Source of the DNA: a virus
IMG/VR virus record: IMGVR_UViG_3300024262_000172
Coordinates: 1-29,782 of that record
Length of the DNA stretch: 29,782 bases
Reading direction: 5' to 3' (one strand)
Positions 7,121-13,519 of this stretch are shown one piece after another (position 1 is the stretch's first letter; each line of letters begins with the position of its first letter). A program made the translations under genes and the position numbers. Below the pieces are notes generated by a model. It was not told the origin of the DNA, ran no database searches, and saw only the letters and a program-made list of their open reading frames with translations.

Positions 7121-7291
7121 TTAAGCTCCCATGAAAAGGATTTCTTCACAACCATACACCTTCATCTTATTACAAACTTCACACCTGTATTCTCTTGCAT
7201 CTGGCTCAACACCACAAGCAATGCAGATTCCTATATTGCTTAAACCTTCTTCCAAAATATCCATTGCACGGTCAAAAATTTCAGGATTCAT
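7121..7291 (-). CDS. Tiny zinc-ribbon protein
   Basis: A 56-residue protein too short for a standard length cut-off. It has a helical start (MNPEIFDRAMDILEEGL), then CIAC and CEVC pairs (residues 23-26 and 37-40), a clear four-cysteine zinc ribbon. The ATG follows AAGGA and overlaps the end of the upstream gene. Its stop lies one base before the next ATG. Zinc binding is likely; role unknown. Confidence 0.7.
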   Translation of the reverse strand: MNPEIFDRAMDILEEGLSNIGICIACGVEPDAREYRCEVCNKMKVYGCEEILFMGA

Positions 7292-7424
7292 TCTTCAATT
7301 CCTTTTGTGCTTTTAAAGCTTTTCTATAAATATTTCCCAGATAATCCTTTTTACATTCTGGTGTACAAAAGTTACCTACTTTTGTGTGTTTAGTGTAACA
7401 GTTCCAACAAATTTTAACCTTCAT
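7281..7424 (-). CDS. Tiny zinc-finger protein
   Basis: A 47-residue protein with ICWNC and FCTPEC (C6, C9, C20, C24), followed by a basic helix (KKDYLGNIYRKALKAQKELK). This is like a treble-clef or ribbon zinc finger with a nucleic-acid-binding tail. The ATG follows GGAG. It overlaps the next small zinc protein by 11 bases, so the two are probably co-translated and may act together (inference). Confidence 0.7.
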   Translation of the reverse strand: MKVKICWNCYTKHTKVGNFCTPECKKDYLGNIYRKALKAQKELKNES

Positions 7425-7444
7425 GAACTTCTCCTCTCTTTTGT

Positions 7445-7870
7445 TTACTCATCTAAATCCCCATAACCACTATAATAATTTTCTTCACTATCTAAGCATA
7501 ATTTACATCTCTCTAAAACTTGTAGCTCAGCGTTGAATTTCAAGTCTTCATCATAAAGTGTACATACATGTTTATCCCGAAAGTAACACTCTGAGCAATA
7601 GAAGTCCTTACAACTTATTGAAACTATAACTTCTCTTGTTTGAATAAAATCTTTACCCTCTAATTTAAACTTATTAGCAATCTTAAACTTTTCTTCAACA
7701 GAATCAATAAGCTCAAAGTCTTTCAAATCAAATATTTCTATAAACTTTTCTGCCTCTTTAATATTTCTGAATCTTGTGGCTTTATCAATGTCTTCAGTAA
7801 AGCTATAACCAAAATGTGGAGAATGACTTATGATCATTTTACCATCAATTCTTATTATTGGATTATTCAT
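7445..7870 (-). CDS. Unknown protein with C-terminal cysteine cluster
   Basis: A 141-residue protein. The first half resembles a small phage domain that scores field values (GKMIISHSPHFGYSFTEDID followed by ATRFRNIKEAEKF). The second half has CKDFYCSECYF and CKLC, a possible zinc site, and ends in an acidic tail. The ATG is preceded by AAGGTG. Function unknown. Confidence 0.7.
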   Translation of the reverse strand: MNNPIIRIDGKMIISHSPHFGYSFTEDIDKATRFRNIKEAEKFIEIFDLKDFELIDSVEEKFKIANKFKLEGKDFIQTREVIVSISCKDFYCSECYFRDKHVCTLYDEDLKFNAELQVLERCKLCLDSEENYYSGYGDLDE

Positions 7871-7889
7871 CAGCTCACACCTTCAAAAA

Positions 7890-8330
7890 TTATGTCTGCT
7901 TCTTTAAAAGTTCAAGTTTTTCACCATCACCCCAGCCATTTTGAAATAAAGCTATAAATTGAATTCTTAACTCATTTAAAATCTTTATAGCTTGCTTTTC
8001 AGTTTTGGCTGCAACATGCCCAACTAAAACTGTATGTCCACCATAATAATTAAAGGTTAAACATAAAGCTTTAGGTATGTCACTAATCAGTATTGTTTTA
8101 GATACATCGCCACACTTAGTCATCTCTATTCTAAAAGTTTTCTTATTACTTATTAAATCCTCCAAAGAAATAGGATTAAGATCAAACTCTTCAACCTGTG
8201 CAGAAGACCATTCATTAGTTTTATTATAATTTTTAACAAAAACTTCCGCACACTCTGAATCATCAAAAACTGCGCGAATACTGTAATCACTATACTCACC
8301 AGAAGTAACTATGTAAACTGTACTCTTCAT
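7890..8330 (-). CDS. Unknown phage protein with N-terminal SGEYSDY motif
   Basis: A 146-residue protein starting MKSTVYIVTSGEYSDYSIRA. The S-G-E-Y-S-D-Y string followed by a VF segment and an aromatic/charged helix is typical of a small phage domain of unknown function (DUF7336-like, from memory). The start overlaps the ligase stop as TAATG, so it is probably co-translated with the ligase. No enzymatic motif seen. Confidence 0.7.
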   Translation of the reverse strand: MKSTVYIVTSGEYSDYSIRAVFDDSECAEVFVKNYNKTNEWSSAQVEEFDLNPISLEDLISNKKTFRIEMTKCGDVSKTILISDIPKALCLTFNYYGGHTVLVGHVAAKTEKQAIKILNELRIQFIALFQNGWGDGEKLELLKKQT

Positions 8331-9391
8331 TATTCGCCCTCTCTAATACGGTGGTAACGTGCCTCTTGAGGTACTCCGTCACGAGTAAGGCAACGATATT
8401 TGAATGTAACTCTTGTGCCACGAGGGAAATGAATAGCTTCAATCCAATCTGGACAAAGTGTTTCAGGATTTTCACAAGCCCACTGATAACAAGTATTCAA
8501 ATTGTGTAAAACACCAGTGCCTTGAAGCTTTCTTTCTTCATCTGTAAAACCGGAAAGTTCTAGTTGTTTTCCATTATCCAAATGAAGGATCATGGCACCC
8601 ATCATACCTAACAATTTTGACCCTTTGTCAGTTTCACGACCAGTAATATAACCAATTACGGTTCCTTCCATATCTTTCAAAGGCTTATGTTTCAAAGCAT
8701 TATCATTACGAGTTGGATACCAAGGCATATTGTTACGCACAACAACACCTTCTCCACCTTTTTCAACCACTAAGTTTAAGAAATGATCGAAAGAAGTGTT
8801 TTGCAAACTAAACTGTGGAACAACTTTAATACTAGGCCCCCAATAACCCGCATTAACAAAAATTTCCAAAACCTTATTAAAGGGTAATGGTCTTAGAAAA
8901 TCTTGATTAGCACCATGATCCACTGCCCACTCAAAGCACCCAAAAAGCTTCTTTTTATAATTAGTGTTCTTGACTTCTCTGTTCTGAAGCCAATGAGCGT
9001 AGCAAGGAATATCAAAAACATTATGCGTAACACCTTTCCACTCATGATCAATAGGTTCAAGTTTCTTTATAATACTGCTTAAATCTTGTCTTTGACCTTC
9101 TTGATAAAGTTCTCCACAAAGGGGCATCTTAGGTAAAGTATCCAAGAACCAAGCTGGAGCATGTATAACATTTGCATAACTCGACCAAAGTCCCGTAGCA
9201 TGTTGAACTTTTTTAAACCGAGCATCTTTAGAAGTATTAGCCCAAGGAACTTCTGACTTTAACAAGCCCCTTGAGATACCGCCATCCCAAAGACAAAAAT
9301 GCCCATCTAACTTCTCAGATAACCATCTTCCACTTAAATCATGCTTCTTAGCATCATAATCTTTAAATTTTTGACTAAACTCAAATGCCAT
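8330..9391 (-). CDS. ATP-dependent DNA ligase
   Basis: A 353-residue phage-size ligase. The adenylated lysine is K27 in EKLDG (motif I KxDG, with His where Arg is usual). GEL at 93-95 gives motif III, FD near 126 motif IIIa, EGVVVR at 214-219 motif IV and KHKP at 234-237 motif V. The rest, including a TRDGVPQEARYHRIR end, fits the OB-fold domain. It seals nicks during phage replication and repair. The ATG follows GGGAGG and overlaps the sigma-like gene stop (TAATG). It sits among replication genes as expected. Confidence 0.92.
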   Translation of the reverse strand: MAFEFSQKFKDYDAKKHDLSGRWLSEKLDGHFCLWDGGISRGLLKSEVPWANTSKDARFKKVQHATGLWSSYANVIHAPAWFLDTLPKMPLCGELYQEGQRQDLSSIIKKLEPIDHEWKGVTHNVFDIPCYAHWLQNREVKNTNYKKKLFGCFEWAVDHGANQDFLRPLPFNKVLEIFVNAGYWGPSIKVVPQFSLQNTSFDHFLNLVVEKGGEGVVVRNNMPWYPTRNDNALKHKPLKDMEGTVIGYITGRETDKGSKLLGMMGAMILHLDNGKQLELSGFTDEERKLQGTGVLHNLNTCYQWACENPETLCPDWIEAIHFPRGTRVTFKYRCLTRDGVPQEARYHRIREGE

Positions 9392-9936
9392 TACAGTAAT
9401 TCCTCCCGCTTAAATGCTGCTTTTTCCTTAATCTTCTTAAGATAATAACCTAATAATCTAACACTCATATTTAATTCTTTTGCTATCTCCTTATTCCTGA
9501 TTCCTTTTGAAGTCATTCTTAATATTTGTCTTTCAGTTTCAGTACATCCAAGTATTCTAATAATATCTTCAACTGTTAAGTCTGATTGCTCCTCTTTTTC
9601 CGGTTCTTTGAAATCATCTTTCAAAGGTTCTGTTTGAGGATAAGGTATACCTTTCTCTCTTAAATTTGATAATGTCCTTTTCTTAATGATAACTGTATTT
9701 TCTAATAAAACTGCTGCTTCACATGTTCTCCAAATTGTTCTAGCAGCTAACTTTTTAAATTCTGCCTCATCTCTACTATAATAATGCTTCCATGCTCTAA
9801 CTAAGCCAACACTTGCTGCGCTTTCGACATCATCCTTAAGATGTCGATGCGTTGGATGCTTCATCAAGAATAAATTAGCAAGATTCTTAGCATACTTGTA
9901 AAATCTTTCTATTTCATGCTTCTGCATTATCGTCAC
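9391..9936 (-). CDS. Sigma-70-like transcription factor
   Basis: About 181 residues. The first half has a region-2-like stretch (DDVESAASVGLVRAWKHY, then EFKKLAARTIWRTCEAAV). The C-terminal half has a region-4 / LuxR-type helix-turn-helix (TETERQILRMTSKGIRNKEI, then NMSVRLLGYYLKKI). This layout matches phage or extracytoplasmic-type sigma factors. Three starts are possible (TTG, GTG, ATG); I chose GTG because it lies seven bases after AAGGAGG. It may direct host RNA polymerase to phage promoters; a candidate target is the conserved element described under findings (inference). It could also be a non-sigma DNA-binding regulator. Confidence 0.7.
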   Translation of the reverse strand: MTIMQKHEIERFYKYAKNLANLFLMKHPTHRHLKDDVESAASVGLVRAWKHYYSRDEAEFKKLAARTIWRTCEAAVLLENTVIIKKRTLSNLREKGIPYPQTEPLKDDFKEPEKEEQSDLTVEDIIRILGCTETERQILRMTSKGIRNKEIAKELNMSVRLLGYYLKKIKEKAAFKREELL

Positions 9937-10183
9937 CAACTAACCTCCTTCCTATTTCTGAAAACAAACAACCTGTACAAACATCTACCTTAAATATTTT
10001 TGCTAAAAGTATTCCAACTACTAATCTACTGTGATAAGTTTGCCAAACTGTTTTAATAGGTTCTAAATTTTTTGCTATAAGTTTATATAACCCTCCTCTA
10101 TCTTGCATTCTAATTTGAACACCAAAACTTTCAAGTACTGCATCACAAATTAATTCTAGTTTTGATTTTTTAAACATAATCAT
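9914..10183 (-). CDS. Small unknown protein
   Basis: An 89-residue basic N-terminus (MIMFKKSKLELICDAVLESF) leads into hydrophobic stretches (RLVVGILLAKIFKVDVCTG) that are too short and charged for a clear membrane segment. The ATG overlaps the upstream stop as ATGA, and the end overlaps the sigma-like gene by 23 bases, so expression of the two is linked. Not recognised. Confidence 0.65.
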   Translation of the reverse strand: MIMFKKSKLELICDAVLESFGVQIRMQDRGGLYKLIAKNLEPIKTVWQTYHSRLVVGILLAKIFKVDVCTGCLFSEIGRRLVGDDNAEA

Positions 10184-10629
10184 AATAGTATTAAGGCCTC
10201 CTCTACACTAAACTTTTTATCTTCAAGTTTATAGATTTCACCTTGAGGATCATAGATTTTTTTACCATCCCAAGCTACTGCATGTGGTAGATTATCTTTC
10301 CCGCCTAAAAGGATTCCAATATGCTCACTAATAATTGTATTAAAAATAAATTCTCTGGATGCCTTATTCCAAATATCAAATAACTCTTGATCAGCATAAT
10401 GACATTCTATGGTTGGAAATCTTTCAATAATTGCAAATAACTTACCAAACTCAAAGTACATAAAAGCCTGAAGTTCAGCTATATGAACACCTTTAAAGCA
10501 AAAAGGCTCCGGGACATCCCAAAGCCTTAAGTTAAAATCTGAAAAAGTTTGTTCAAGCAAATTGTTCTTTACGCCCGACACCATTGACAAGGATGATATT
10601 AAGCAATTCGAACCCATAATAAGCTCCAT
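10180..10629 (-). CDS. Possible papain-fold cysteine-protease-like protein
   Basis: A 149-residue protein with an early NC (C9, in GSNCLISSLSMVSG), a late HAVAWDGKKIYDPQG (H116, D127) and an aromatic hydrophobic middle. The order Cys - His - Asp with the H-A-V-A-W and Y-D-P strings is what papain-like or C39-like peptidase and transglutaminase folds show. That makes it a candidate cysteine peptidase or related hydrolase, perhaps used to modify host proteins (inference). It has its own sigma-70-like promoter and a strong GGAGG site. Confidence 0.5.
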   Translation of the reverse strand: MELIMGSNCLISSLSMVSGVKNNLLEQTFSDFNLRLWDVPEPFCFKGVHIAELQAFMYFEFGKLFAIIERFPTIECHYADQELFDIWNKASREFIFNTIISEHIGILLGGKDNLPHAVAWDGKKIYDPQGEIYKLEDKKFSVEEALILL

Positions 10630-10653
10630 GGAAAACCTCCATTTCTATAATAT

Positions 10654-10682
10654 ATTATACAGTCATTTATGGTGCTTTGCAA
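10654..10682 (-). promoter_or_regulatory. Sigma-70-type promoter for the papain-fold gene
   Basis: On the minus strand TTGCAA and TATAAT are separated by exactly 17 bases, a good match to the host consensus. The -10 lies in the palindrome TATAATATATTATA. It overlaps the end of the upstream nucleotidase gene and reads into the gene starting at 10629, which suggests a second, host-type promoter within the long leftward block. Confidence 0.65.
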
Positions 10683-11181
10683 GAAAACTTTGTAAATTTT
10701 TTAAATTATTTTTATCAGCTTCTGCATGGCTTGCATTCCAATGCCTTGGGTAGAGAAAGGCTTTGCCGCCCGCTTTTTCAAACCTTTCAACGGTTTCCGT
10801 ATGGTCGTCTATTAAGATTGTATTTGGATCGGCAAGCTGCCACTTTGAATCTACAAAAAATATGTTTTCTTCCTTTATAAATGGATAATGTTTTCTTAAC
10901 CAGTCAAACTTCCCCTTAATGCAAAGTTGAGAACTTGGCGCAGTAGCTATACGAAGTTTTCCATAACTTTGGACTATATTAACTATTTGATCTGCTTCTA
11001 TAGTCTTATCCAAGCTTGCCCACCAATCAATTGAAAGATTTTCCCATTGACTCACTGTGATAGCAAAAACATCAGTTAAACTGTATTTCCCTGGTTCCCA
11101 ATGGATTACTTGTTTAAACTCTTTAACTAGCTTACCAACTAGGTCAACAAGTACCCCATCCATGTCAACGTATATAGTCAT
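10663..11181 (-). CDS. HAD-family 5'(3')-deoxyribonucleotidase-like protein
   Basis: A 172-residue protein opening MTIYVDMDGVLVDL, with the catalytic Asp pair D6 and D8 of the haloacid dehalogenase motif I. The late motif is LIDDHTETVERFEKAGGKAF with a double Asp (motif IV). The size and the T-x-x-R/A-P-S string (RIATAPSS, motif II region) match the 5'(3')-deoxyribonucleotidase group, which removes phosphate from deoxynucleoside monophosphates. This would adjust the nucleotide pool during replication. The ATG overlaps the previous stop (ATGA). Confidence 0.82.
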   Translation of the reverse strand: MTIYVDMDGVLVDLVGKLVKEFKQVIHWEPGKYSLTDVFAITVSQWENLSIDWWASLDKTIEADQIVNIVQSYGKLRIATAPSSQLCIKGKFDWLRKHYPFIKEENIFFVDSKWQLADPNTILIDDHTETVERFEKAGGKAFLYPRHWNASHAEADKNNLKNLQSFLAKHHK

Positions 11182-11666
11182 CTAGATTTCTCCTCAAGCT
11201 GAGATTCTAAAACTTCTATGCATTGAGTAGCACACTCTTTCAACTCCTTTGATATGCCACAAGCAAAAATGACCACTTTAACACCCCTTTTCATAGCCCA
11301 TTGAACCGCTGCAGTAAGATCTGAATCAGCAGTTCCAAGTACAATAATATCAAGGTTGTCAATAGAATCAACAATATCAATTGCAATATTCACATCATGA
11401 TCAGCTTTTCTTTTTACTTTCCCATTATTAATCCATTGTTTAGGTGTTTTAAATTTGCATTTAAACCCTATCTGTTTTAGGGCACGTATAAAGTTTGTTG
11501 CTTCACCCTCCATCTGAGCACCATATGCGTTGCATATTTCAACATCGCCCAAGTCTGCAAGAAAATCAATATATGCTTGATAGTTCAACTTCCTTAAGTC
11601 AAATTTCTTACCTATGCAGTAATACAAATTACTGATATCACAAAATACACCAACTTTTTTAGGCAT
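11178..11666 (-). CDS. NYN-domain (PIN-like) ribonuclease candidate
   Basis: A 162-residue protein with the NYN/LabA-type pattern: VGVFCDISNLY (D10, N13) at the start, a K-x-x-H-D-V-NIAIDI segment in the middle, IIVLGTADSDLTAAVQWAMK and a final GVKVVIFACG strand. The spaced acidic residues form the expected metal site of PIN-like nucleases. Family members act on RNA; targets here are unknown. The ATG follows AAGGAG. Confidence 0.82.
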   Translation of the reverse strand: MPKKVGVFCDISNLYYCIGKKFDLRKLNYQAYIDFLADLGDVEICNAYGAQMEGEATNFIRALKQIGFKCKFKTPKQWINNGKVKRKADHDVNIAIDIVDSIDNLDIIVLGTADSDLTAAVQWAMKRGVKVVIFACGISKELKECATQCIEVLESQLEEKSR

Positions 11667-11678
11667 CGTAATTACTCC

Positions 11679-12053
11679 TTATTTTCCACCTTCACCCTTC
11701 ATGCGTGTCATCATCGGTAGATAAGTATGCCAGTTAGGTGGTTTAAACAACTTATCATACTCACGCTCTGAAGCTTCAACTAAAATCCAAATACCACTCC
11801 CATTTGCACTAAAAAGTGGAAAGTCTTCAAGTTGCCCTGGAGTAAAACTGTAACTCTTAGGGTTCTTCACCTCTATCCACCTTTGTCCATACCTGCGATG
11901 ACAAGCAAAGAGATCAGGTACACCGCTCTGATACATATTGCCATGAGTAGGCTTAACAAACCACTCTTTTGTACGCAACATGCAGATAATTTCCTCCTGA
12001 ATCTTGCCTTCAGGGCCTCCTTTTCTTGTCTCTTTAGGTTTAAATTTCCTCAT
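11679..12053 (-). CDS. VRR-NUC family nuclease
   Basis: Start placed at MRKFKPKE (GGGAGG upstream), giving 124 residues. It shows the VRR-NUC / endonuclease-like core: E20-E21 in the first helix, HGNMYQSGVPDLFAC with the catalytic PD (46-47), RWIEVKNP (E61, K63) and a TPGQ motif. These small PD-(D/E)XK nucleases in phages are thought to process branched or structured DNA. It lies between a NYN-domain gene and small unknown genes, downstream of the polymerase. Confidence 0.85.
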   Translation of the reverse strand: MRKFKPKETRKGGPEGKIQEEIICMLRTKEWFVKPTHGNMYQSGVPDLFACHRRYGQRWIEVKNPKSYSFTPGQLEDFPLFSANGSGIWILVEASEREYDKLFKPPNWHTYLPMMTRMKGEGGK

Positions 12054-12054
12054 G

Positions 12055-12450
12055 TTACCTCCCATCAAACCAAAATACAAATCTAACATCTTCAAAATAA
12101 TAAGTTATACCTGGTCTATCATCAAAATCACACCAAAGAATTTGACCAAAAATATCTTCAAACCGGTTAGCCCCATTATCCTTATCTACCCACTTTTTTA
12201 ATTCACATATCTCATGCCAATTAAGCCACGAAGCAGCTTGACCATTATCTTCCATCCAATCAACTTGAGTTATTACTGTTATGTCTTCAGGAATACCAAC
12301 TGGTAATTTTATTGGTTTAACACCATTAGCAGCCCGTACACCTGCCATTTTTGCAAAAAGATCATACCATCTTATAATGTACGGACAGCTATAGTGATGC
12401 CATTTCCCAAATCTTTTGACCTCAATGTGTAATGTTATATCAGTTCCCAC
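12055..12450 (-). CDS. Unknown protein with GTG start
   Basis: The GTG giving MGTDITLHIEVKRF has AGGAGG six bases upstream, whereas earlier starts would overlap that site; the product is 131 residues. It is very rich in Trp and acidic residues (DWMEDNGQAASWLNWHEICE; ITYYFEDVRFVFWFDGR). This looks like a small beta-rich phage protein, possibly related to phage families of unknown function. It stops one base before the nuclease start. Confidence 0.7.
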   Translation of the reverse strand: MGTDITLHIEVKRFGKWHHYSCPYIIRWYDLFAKMAGVRAANGVKPIKLPVGIPEDITVITQVDWMEDNGQAASWLNWHEICELKKWVDKDNGANRFEDIFGQILWCDFDDRPGITYYFEDVRFVFWFDGR

Positions 12451-12676
12451 TTTCAGCCTCCTTTTCGGCTTCAAGCATAAGAATTACCATAGTAATCATC
12501 TGTATAGATTGTTCAAGACTTCTAATTGAATGATCTTCAGTCTTGAGATGGACTATCGCCTGATTCAGGTAGTAATCTTTATTCTGGACTTCCGCCAATA
12601 TCTTCAGGATTCCTGGATTCTTTGGGTTGAAGCGGCACCTTGTCAGTACTTTCTGAATCTCCTTGGCTTTGAACAT
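12440..12676 (-). CDS. Small helical protein
   Basis: A 78-residue protein with GGGAG before its ATG. It has a basic N-terminus (MFKAKEIQKVLTRCRF) and long helices (DHSIRSLEQSIQMITMVILM). Its first 98 bases overlap the end of the upstream gene in another frame. Function unknown. Confidence 0.6.
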   Translation of the reverse strand: MFKAKEIQKVLTRCRFNPKNPGILKILAEVQNKDYYLNQAIVHLKTEDHSIRSLEQSIQMITMVILMLEAEKEAESGN

Positions 12677-12845
12677 CTTTTTGCTCCCTTTTAAGTATGT
12701 TAGTTAAAATTGCTGCATGTGCATTGACTACTTTGGATATTTGCACAATAACGTCCTCAATTTTACCTAATTCAGACTCTATGGCTAAAGTTCTTTGGTG
12801 CAAACTTGCCTTAGAATTATCTTTTCTCTTGTTATTTTGAGGCAT
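12579..12845 (-). CDS. Small protein with coiled-coil and disordered tail
   Basis: The ATG follows AAGGAGAAGA. The 88-residue product has a helical middle (RTLAIESELGKIEDVIVQIS) likely to form a coiled coil, followed by a charged, proline-containing tail. That tail is encoded by the 98 bases shared with the next gene, which may explain its low-complexity nature. No recognised family. Confidence 0.6.
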   Translation of the reverse strand: MPQNNKRKDNSKASLHQRTLAIESELGKIEDVIVQISKVVNAHAAILTNILKREQKDVQSQGDSESTDKVPLQPKESRNPEDIGGSPE

Positions 12846-13194
12846 TCTTAATCTTCTCCTTTTTAAAGAAAACGTGCTTATTAACCATCATCATATTTCT
12901 AATCTTCTTCTTGCAGGCACTTAGTAACATACACTCACGATGTTGGCCATAATCTCCCCACTCTTCGTACCTTTTCCAAATTTCTTCGCTCCTCAATTTC
13001 CTTATTTTAGAGTAATCCGAGCATAGAATCTTAATTTGATACAACCAAACAAGTCCAGATTTCATAATTGGCTTAGTCATTTTCTTGTCATCATTAATTG
13101 GAATAATAAGCTCTCTTAAGTTAATCTTTTTCAGTACTTCATTTACTTCAGGTAGAATTTTTTCCATCTCTACTTGAATTTGCGGTTTTTCCAT
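12832..13194 (-). CDS. Unknown basic protein
   Basis: MEKPQIQVEMEKILPE is preceded by AAGGAG and is the likely start; 120 residues. It is Lys-rich and helical (NDDKKMTKPIMKSGLVWLYQ), with two cysteines in CMLLSACKKKIR and a strongly basic end. It overlaps the upstream gene by 47 bases. Nucleic acid binding is plausible but not shown. Confidence 0.6.
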   Translation of the reverse strand: MEKPQIQVEMEKILPEVNEVLKKINLRELIIPINDDKKMTKPIMKSGLVWLYQIKILCSDYSKIRKLRSEEIWKRYEEWGDYGQHRECMLLSACKKKIRNMMMVNKHVFFKKEKIKNASK

Positions 13195-13519
13195 TCTCAA
13201 TCTCCTTCTCTTTTTTCTGTATGCCTCTAATTAATTCAATCCTAGAGCTTCTTGAATACTTAGGAACTTTCAATTTTTGTGCAACTTCTTTAAGTTTATT
13301 TGTTGAGAGGCCTTCTAATTCTTTCTTCTTTATCTGGTCTATTAACTTTTGTAATCCACCTTTATCATTCGTGTATAAGAATATCCAAATTTCTTGTTGC
13401 TCATCAATTGTTGAATCATTCCAGATATTTTCAAACCTTTTACCCATCAGAATGTTATCTAAAGCTCGCATGTCTAAAAACTTCTCATGAAAATGTCTCC
13501 TAATTGATTCTAAACTCAT
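13148..13519 (-). CDS. Small protein with SAP-like DNA-binding motif
   Basis: The ATG of MSLESIRRHF overlaps the polymerase stop as ATGA, giving 123 residues. Residues around 72-102 (GLSTNKLKEVAQKLKVPKYS, then RIELIRGIQ) form a SAP-type helix-turn-helix pattern, often used to bind DNA. The tail is charged and disordered. Its tight coupling to the DNA polymerase suggests a role at the replication complex (inference). Confidence 0.65.
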   Translation of the reverse strand: MSLESIRRHFHEKFLDMRALDNILMGKRFENIWNDSTIDEQQEIWIFLYTNDKGGLQKLIDQIKKKELEGLSTNKLKEVAQKLKVPKYSRSSRIELIRGIQKKEKEIENGKTANSSRDGKNST

